A stretch of 64,000 nt of DNA, taken from the NCBI GenBank assembly GCA_036346205.1, contig JARFJB010000005.1, positions 526,903 through 590,902 on the forward strand. Direction: 5' to 3'. This document shows positions 57,986 through 64,000 of this stretch, in pieces. The stretch comes from Vesta saturnalis. Lineage: Eukaryota > Arthropoda > Insecta > Coleoptera > Lampyridae. The translations under genes were made by a program, and so were the position numbers. Position 1 is the stretch's first letter. Each line of letters starts with the position of its first letter. A model generated the notes under the pieces. It ran no database searches, had not been told where the DNA came from, and saw only the letters and a list, made by a program, of their open reading frames with translations.

Positions 57986-59611
57986 TTCAATTCCAAAGAG
58001 TTTAATAACTCGTAAACTCCACCAATTCTATTTTACTAATACTTCCGCCAATTACTAAGAGTAATTAAAAATATATTATTCGACCGTAATTATTAATCTA
58101 CTGCAAATAGATAGTTAATAAAAACCCCGTACATATTATTTAGTTTCTTTGAAATTCACTTTCATAAAAGTTCGCGGTATAAGAGTTGCATTTATATAAT
58201 TTAAACTCGTATTCTTGTAAAACGCGGAAAGCGAAAATACTCCCTTTAAAAGTATTGATTTTCTATTGACCGTAAAAGCAGGTAGAGAGACATCCTATCA
58301 CCGAATATCCTAGCCCGCTATTATAAACACAGTTACAATAACAGCATAAAGTTTTGCTAACGTAAGCTACCCGACAGGTCTGGCTTTTACAATTTTAATT
58401 TTATTTTTAAAATAAGTAAAATTTCGTTTTATCGTAATATAAATTAGGTGTGTATAGACATCCCACTAACCGTATATTCATTGAAACCGTAAGGAAAGAA
58501 GCGGCCTGACGACCTTCGCTCTAATTGTTGTACAAAAGGTGCCCACCCAGAGAATCCTAGACCAACTATCGACATCCTGAGGGAGGCTAGAAGTCCCGAT
58601 CATTGATACTTCCTGATATTTGTCTTTATTTTACCTGAAGTGTTTTGTTATCTTTTTTACTTGGCGTTTTTGTTAGCTGTAGTAATATTACGACTGAAAC
58701 CCTAACAAGTACATTGCTCAGTGAGGACTAACCTGGTCATTAGTGATCAACACCGTAACAACGAACAACTTTCCTTTTTATAGAATTTGAGCGTGACCTA
58801 GGCAAATTAAAGTAAACTTTAATTAAAATAAGCGAACGCAGCTTTCACAGTTCCATTTTGTCTAAAATCATGGAAGTAACTATCGATTAGCATCCTCTTT
58901 CCTTAAATATAACAAATTCCTTAGTGGCCACCAATATAATTCTTGGCAAAGTTATTCAACAGGTGATCTTTGATATGTGACCTAAGTTTGGAACATTACA
59001 TTAGAACGTTACGGTTAAACATTTGTAGTGACTTTAGATATTTCAAACCGCTTGACCTTATTCGGCAGTTTGCCTAACTCATCAACTGAGTTTTCAGTTT
59101 TCTTAATAAAGGCGAATACGTGCCGTAGGTTTCTATTAAAAATAATCTGGTATTAACGGGGGGCGTACGAAGAGGAGACGACCGCACCCTTCATTGTTCT
59201 TCGTCTAAGTAAACTTATACTAATTCGTTACATATAATTTAAATGCTTAGGATTTGGGTTTTAAAATGGTGCATTTTTATATTTATATTTTATATAAATC
59301 TATAATTTTCAATATCAATTAAAGTTATCGTACTCAGCAAGTTGTAATATCTTAAGCAATTCATAGAGATAATACCACTTACTGAGGACTAAATAAAATA
59401 TAAAAATACTCCATTTAAAAACCCAAAAGCTAAGTATATTAATTAGAGTCTAAAAACCAAAGAGTGTCAATAATTTCTTGTTGTAAGTGTTGTAGGAATG
59501 ACTGTATCTTCAAATCTATCATCGTTTGACTATCTTCTATCAGTTACTAAAATAGCTGTTCCTAAAATAGGTTTTTTTTATAAAGATCTAAACTGTATTA
59601 AAAAAAGGTTG
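57986..59611. other. Unassigned DNA
   Basis: No recognised gene, RNA or element. Includes a G-rich stretch near 59158 (ACGGGGGGCGTACG). Confidence 0.4.
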
Positions 59612-59975
59612 TAAATGATCCTTGAGCATAGAAGAATCGTTTCAATTCTTCCGTTGTATTATCGGTACTACAATTCCTATTGTGTGTTACACTTTCTGAT
59701 ACCATTTCGGAACACCTATGCTAGTGACACGCGTTCGCTACCACAATCAAAATGGAGTAAAAATTTTAGCTTGTCGTACCAAATGGACACAATCCATATT
59801 CCCCAATATGGCTTCAAGACTCTAAAGATCTCCGGTTTTCGACTTACCTCCCTTTTATGAGAAATTTAAAGTAGGCGTTCACAAATATCTGTTAGCAGTT
59901 CAAAACTTTCTCATACACCTTCCTAGTGTTCCTAAGTCCGTTAGTCTAAATTTAGGCTGTTCAGGACAGTATTAA
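59612..59975 (+). pseudogene. LINE reverse transcriptase C-terminus, diverged fragment
   Basis: ILEHRRIVSILPLYYRYYNS (59615-59675) parallels the 53832-54250 fragment. Degraded sequence then leads to YGFKTLKISG where the other has ASKLWNDLP. The frame from 59615 runs to a stop at 59860. The following sequence to about 59975 includes VLKS-type 3' UTR resemblance (GGCTGTTCAGGACAG). Plus orientation, much older than the copy in element B. Confidence 0.65.
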
Positions 59976-61862
59976 AAAACACTTACAATTGACGTGATCA
60001 GATTTAAGTGTATTTAACCAAACATCAAAACAATTTGTGTAATTAGGTAAATTTTGTTACAATTTTTTTGGTATGCACAAGGTGCCATATAGAAATTTAT
60101 TCGTATATTTAATACATCGGTCGCGCCTGTAAAGAGTATTGTTAGGATTTATAGGCTATATAGGTCAGTGTGGGTCATACACACTTGTAAACGAACTTGA
60201 GAAGCTTGTTTCCAAATGTGAAAATGTTTAAATGGCATTTTTTTGAGTTGTCTATCGTATATTTCTTTATATTGAGAAGATGATATCGTTTAAAAACGAT
60301 CTCATTGAGAACAAGTGTATAGAACAGGTTTTATGCCAAAGTACACCAGATACAAACAGTGTATCCTATGAAAAAGCGCCCAATCCATTTTAGCCAACCA
60401 CTGACATTATATTAGTCACGTGGCAACAGAATGTCAACATTTCAGCCTAACCAAGAAACACTGTTGTAAAGTGTCGCAAGCTTACTTGTTTGTAAGCGTG
60501 TGATTGTCGACAAAATGAGTGTTTTTGTAGAGGAATAGTAGTTTCTTGAAGACGTTCGAATGACTTCAACCCTCAGAAAGCGGACAAGTGATAAAAGTAG
60601 GTGGAAAAGGAGAATTCTCTAAAAGAACAGATACGAACGCATGTCAAGAAAAGAACCAAGAATTTTATGCTCACGTAGTGACAAAGTATGTAAAGCTGCT
60701 GTATTAACAGCTAGAGATATCCATGTGTTTCACGGTCATTTCTGAGAAACTGCTATTTCCTAAAAAAATTGTATAGTTGCCTACGCCACCGCTGAGAGAA
60801 CAGAACCAAATAGACCAAATCAAGTAATTCCGAAGGCCATGTGAAAACTATAAGTGTGAAATATACAGTTCAGTTTCTCAACGAACCAAAACCTATATGT
60901 AAGCAAACATTCTTATCAATTTTGAATAATAGACAGTAGACAAGCAACGCCGGTTCGTACATTTTTCCACAAAATCCCATGGTATTCCTTGTTGAGTTTT
61001 CCTTGGTTCGTTCTGATCATTTTTGGTCCAAGCAGCCAATCAGAAGCGTTCTTTCAGTCACGTGACCAAGCATTGCGCATACGCAATCCCATTTGACTGG
61101 AAGTATTGGTGGGGGTAAGCTGCATTAGACATGACATCATAATGAATGTGTGCTGATGATTGCGTAGGACTAAGCACATTAGACACGATTGTATAGAAGA
61201 TGGCTTTGAGGTTGGGGATGGCAGCATGTGGGTGGTTACATGCTAATGGTTGCAGCTCATAGGGAATGACTTATGATAGCATGAGCGTAAATAAACACAC
61301 AAATAACACACGATAATTGTTACAGAACATATTCTAAATACAAAACTACATCTTCAACACATTCGGATTACTTGCCGTGGTGGAAAAGAAATATTTAACG
61401 TTAGAATGTGAGGATCTGTATTAATATCTCATTAGATAAACATAACTTACTATCAACCAATCTCAGGGGTTGAGGGTGCGATTACTAAGAGATGGATGCA
61501 TTTACAATCTACTAATTTCTCGGACACGTTATATTGAAGCTTGTAGCACAGCATTTTTTTTAAATCTAAGAAAATATATGACTCCATAAGTGATAAAGGG
61601 CGTTTACTTACCGAACGCCATCTGAAGCTTATTAGAGATTGGAAACTGATATTCGATCCATTCCCACGTGATACCATAGGCAGAATACTACTAATGCAGT
61701 CAACATTCGTTAAGGCGATCGTTAAACCAAAAACATAATGAAAATTCTCTATTATAAGATATACTTGATGGTGTATCACATAAATCACAAATAATTTATT
61801 TACTTTAACGTCAATTAAACAAAATATAGTAATAGATGATTCATTTTGTCGGTTCTATTACT
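59976..61862. other. Unassigned DNA
   Basis: No convincing gene. A minus-strand frame of 111 codons (61788-61453) has no recognisable motif; it lies downstream of the LINE remnant and may include its decayed 3' part. Confidence 0.4.
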
Positions 61863-63540
61863 TCAGCTACTAAAACGTTTGCCTAGCAACAAACAATTCT
61901 TACGGATTAGAAAATTATATGTATTTACCAATGATATGCTTGGATTAAGGGTAAACAGTGACCGACTTTCTGTAATATCTAAAAAATAAAGCTTAAGATC
62001 GGCGTACCAGACCCTGTCAAATCTTTGCTTAATATACAAAAACACAGCCAGTTTGCCTTGCTTATGATTGAATGCTCTGGTGATCCCTGTAAGCAACTTC
62101 AACAAGGGATCGTGACACGTTCAGTTGGGATGGAAGCCGAATTGGCTGTTAGGAAGGAGTTTATTGAATTCAAGGCGGTCTGGCTAGAATCTGCTCAAAG
62201 CATTTTCCGATGCAACTTAAAAGGGAAATGGGTTAATAAGAGGAGGGTGTGATAAGGTCGGATTGTGGTTTGGGTATCATGATGGTAGAAGTCGAATTCC
62301 AGTCCATTGGGAAGTGGGATAGGCCTAAACATTTGTTATATATGTGGAAGTGTTTTACGGTTAAAGCCGTCATGACCTGCGGCTGCATTGCATCCTTTTT
62401 TGAAGTATGTTTTGACCTGGTCGGGAGTGATGGGCATAAAGGAAACTCTCGTTGTCCAACTAGATTTCGGAAAGGTTAAGGTTACGGAATTCTTCAAGGC
62501 GACTCTCTAGGAGTTCCTTGAGCTGGGTGTCAAATCGAGGATTTTTGTGGAACCGAAAAGTGGATTGCAGGTGAAGACCGAAAAAGGCGGCCTTCGCTTG
62601 GTGGAAGGAGATTAGATTGCCATGTGGGCCAATGAGATGGGATTTGGGAGTTTTCTTCCGGTTACTATATCAAATTGTTGCAAGAAGCGCTTTCCGTTTC
62701 TGTAACCTAACTGATAAGTGGCTTTTGTCCAGGAATATTCGGTGTGTCGGTTTGTTTCTCGCCCGATTAAGGCGTTGAGGCGATTGTATTTGATTTTGGG
62801 ACCGGATTCCTAGATCGCAAGGTTTGACGATAGATTCGTCTTTCCTGTTTTACCCAATTCACGATTTGCCGTTGGAGTAGTTTTCGAAAAAGGTCGATTT
62901 TTTCAACGGGACTGAGGTTTCAACCGCTTTCATAGTTACGGAAGTTAGGTCTCTGATGGCTCTCTCGAGATCTTGGGTGGTTAGGAGATTGGGTGTTGGA
63001 AAGTTGTTGCAGATGTGTTCCAGTCTGTGTTCGAAGAATCTTTGATTACTGTATGTTGCGGTGGTACTGGGGGGAGGGGCTAAACAAAATACAGATTTGA
63101 CCAGTAGTGGTAGATGATCTGATGTGATCGTAGTGCCTACAAAGCATTCCCGATCGAAATAATGGGCTATGGGTTCGGAAACAAGGATGCGATCTATTAC
63201 ATTGCGGTGGTACTGGGGGGAGGGGCTAGACAAAATAAAGTTTTGACCAGTAGTGGTAGATGATCTGATGTGATCGTAGTGCCTATAAAGCACTCCCTAT
63301 CGAAATAATGGGCTATGGGTTCGGAAACAAGGATGCGGTCTGTTACAGAGGTACCCAAATATTCGAAAAATGTAGGATGTATGTTAGTGTCTCGTAAAAG
63401 TGGGAACTGTATCAAGGCTGGTGATAGGCTGGTACCGTTTCCGGTGCTTCTGGGTTCATCGAATTGGATGTGGCTGGCATTGAAATCACCTAGGATTACT
63501 GCATTTGGTAGGCTGTAACGGTATAAACGGGTGGTAGAAC
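61863..63540 (-). mobile_element. Decayed jockey-type LINE: endonuclease and early reverse transcriptase
   Basis: Read on minus from 63540: an ILGDFNASH endonuclease motif (about 63510-63480), IHPTFFEYLGTSVTDRILVS, TTITSDHLPLLV with the catalytic Ser-Asp-His box, then a linker. Further on are IIMIPKPQSD and YRPISLLSCIGKCFEQIL-like sequence (about 62280-62170), and finally AVFLYIKQRFDRVWYADL (62045-61985), equivalent to the first RT catalytic motif with its usual aspartate lost. A 146-bp tandem duplication of the endonuclease part (63056-63347) shifts the frame. Many stops. Dead copy, minus strand. Confidence 0.85.
63056..63347. repeat. 146-bp tandem duplication in the LINE endonuclease
   Basis: TTGCGGTGGTACTGGGGGG starts at 63056 and again at 63202. 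The two units share nearly all bases, including CCAGTAGTGGTAGATGATCT and AATGGGCTATGGGTTCGG, with a handful of differences. The length is not a multiple of three, so the frame shifts after the first unit. Confidence 0.9.
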
Positions 63541-64000
63541 GGGATTACAGATAAATTGGCCTTTTTGCCTCGACTAGTCAGCGTGTTGGGTGTGGGTATG
63601 ATGTTGCTAAATTTTACACATCCAGAATAGTAAATCGTACATAAGTCAAAATGGGGATGAAGACGAAATCAGTCGGTTTTTGGGCGCCAGAATGTTTGGT
63701 GGTCAAAATAAGGGTCGTCGTGCCAAAATTACGAGTACATAGCGTGTCTAAACATACAAAAACATACGCTTACCTATCCGCAATCAATCCCAGGTGTGCT
63801 GGACAGCAACTCAGCAAACTACCTGAAATCGGGCTTCAAAATTGCACTACACGCTTGCCAAATAAAAGCGTGGTAAACACTCAATAAAGTTACTACACCT
63901 CAGTGTAAATACTTAGGCATTAAATAATAATCAAAACAAAACAAAAAACTATAAAATTCACTCTAACTGAATTAATACTCAACTAAAAATCAAATAAAAC
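63541..64000. other. LINE 5' flank and window end
   Basis: On minus the endonuclease frame may continue upstream for about 80 bp (TPNTLTSRGKKANL) before becoming unrecognisable. Otherwise nothing is identified up to the end of the window. Confidence 0.4.

Noticed and set aside
62025..62479. Plus-strand frames of 75 and 76 codons
   Set aside because: Antisense to the LINE remnant, whose reverse-transcriptase motifs read on minus.
63315..63518. 67-codon plus-strand frame
   Set aside because: Antisense to the LINE endonuclease motifs.

Overview
The window is eukaryotic nuclear DNA, most likely from an insect. It is AT-rich with split genes, very short introns and canonical GT-AG junctions. Arthropod-type transposon families are present (Maverick/Polinton, Tc1/mariner, PIF/Harbinger, Penelope-like, jockey/CR1-type LINEs), with microsatellites and a fossil mitochondrial insertion carrying the cytochrome b to trnS2 order of insect mtDNA. 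The order cannot be fixed from the sequence alone.

Host genes are sparse. One convincing gene is a five-exon short-chain dehydrogenase resembling 15-hydroxyprostaglandin dehydrogenase (8297-9396, minus), with a TATA box and poly(A) signal. A paralogue with the same exon structure lies at 45677-47308 (plus), but it has lost one base in exon 2 and carries a repeat in its second intron. The two genes point away from each other and are separated by 36 kb of transposon-derived DNA.

Layout: 1-8296, no recognisable gene, apart from a possible solo LTR and a 1.5-kb octamer minisatellite. 8297-9396, first dehydrogenase. 10081-10663, repeat module plus a (GTCC/GTCT)n array. 10724-25953, a full-length Maverick/Polinton with long terminal inverted repeats and a near-perfect 6-bp target duplication. 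It carries phospholipase-like, protease, penton-like capsid, packaging ATPase, integrase and protein-primed DNA polymerase B genes, nearly all decayed. 25960-31317, the right-hand part of a second, different Maverick (integrase to polymerase). 31318-45676, dispersed repeats, a mariner, a LINE with a 602-codon open reverse transcriptase, a mitochondrial insertion, a tRNA-bearing repeat and a Harbinger remnant. 47640-56165, Penelope-like remnants (one bearing a 145-bp near-palindrome) and two related mariner-type elements bordered by (TA)n tracts. 59612-64000, two decayed LINE fragments on opposite strands.

The most unusual signals are: dense arrays of the nuclear-receptor monomer site TCAAGGTCA in the Maverick terminal repeats; a tandem array of units each holding a 73-nt tRNA-like cloverleaf, inserted in the Maverick polymerase gene with a 15-bp direct repeat; a dispersed repeat family that carries a different microsatellite at the same internal position in each copy; and the near-palindrome with hammerhead-like motifs inside a Penelope-like element.
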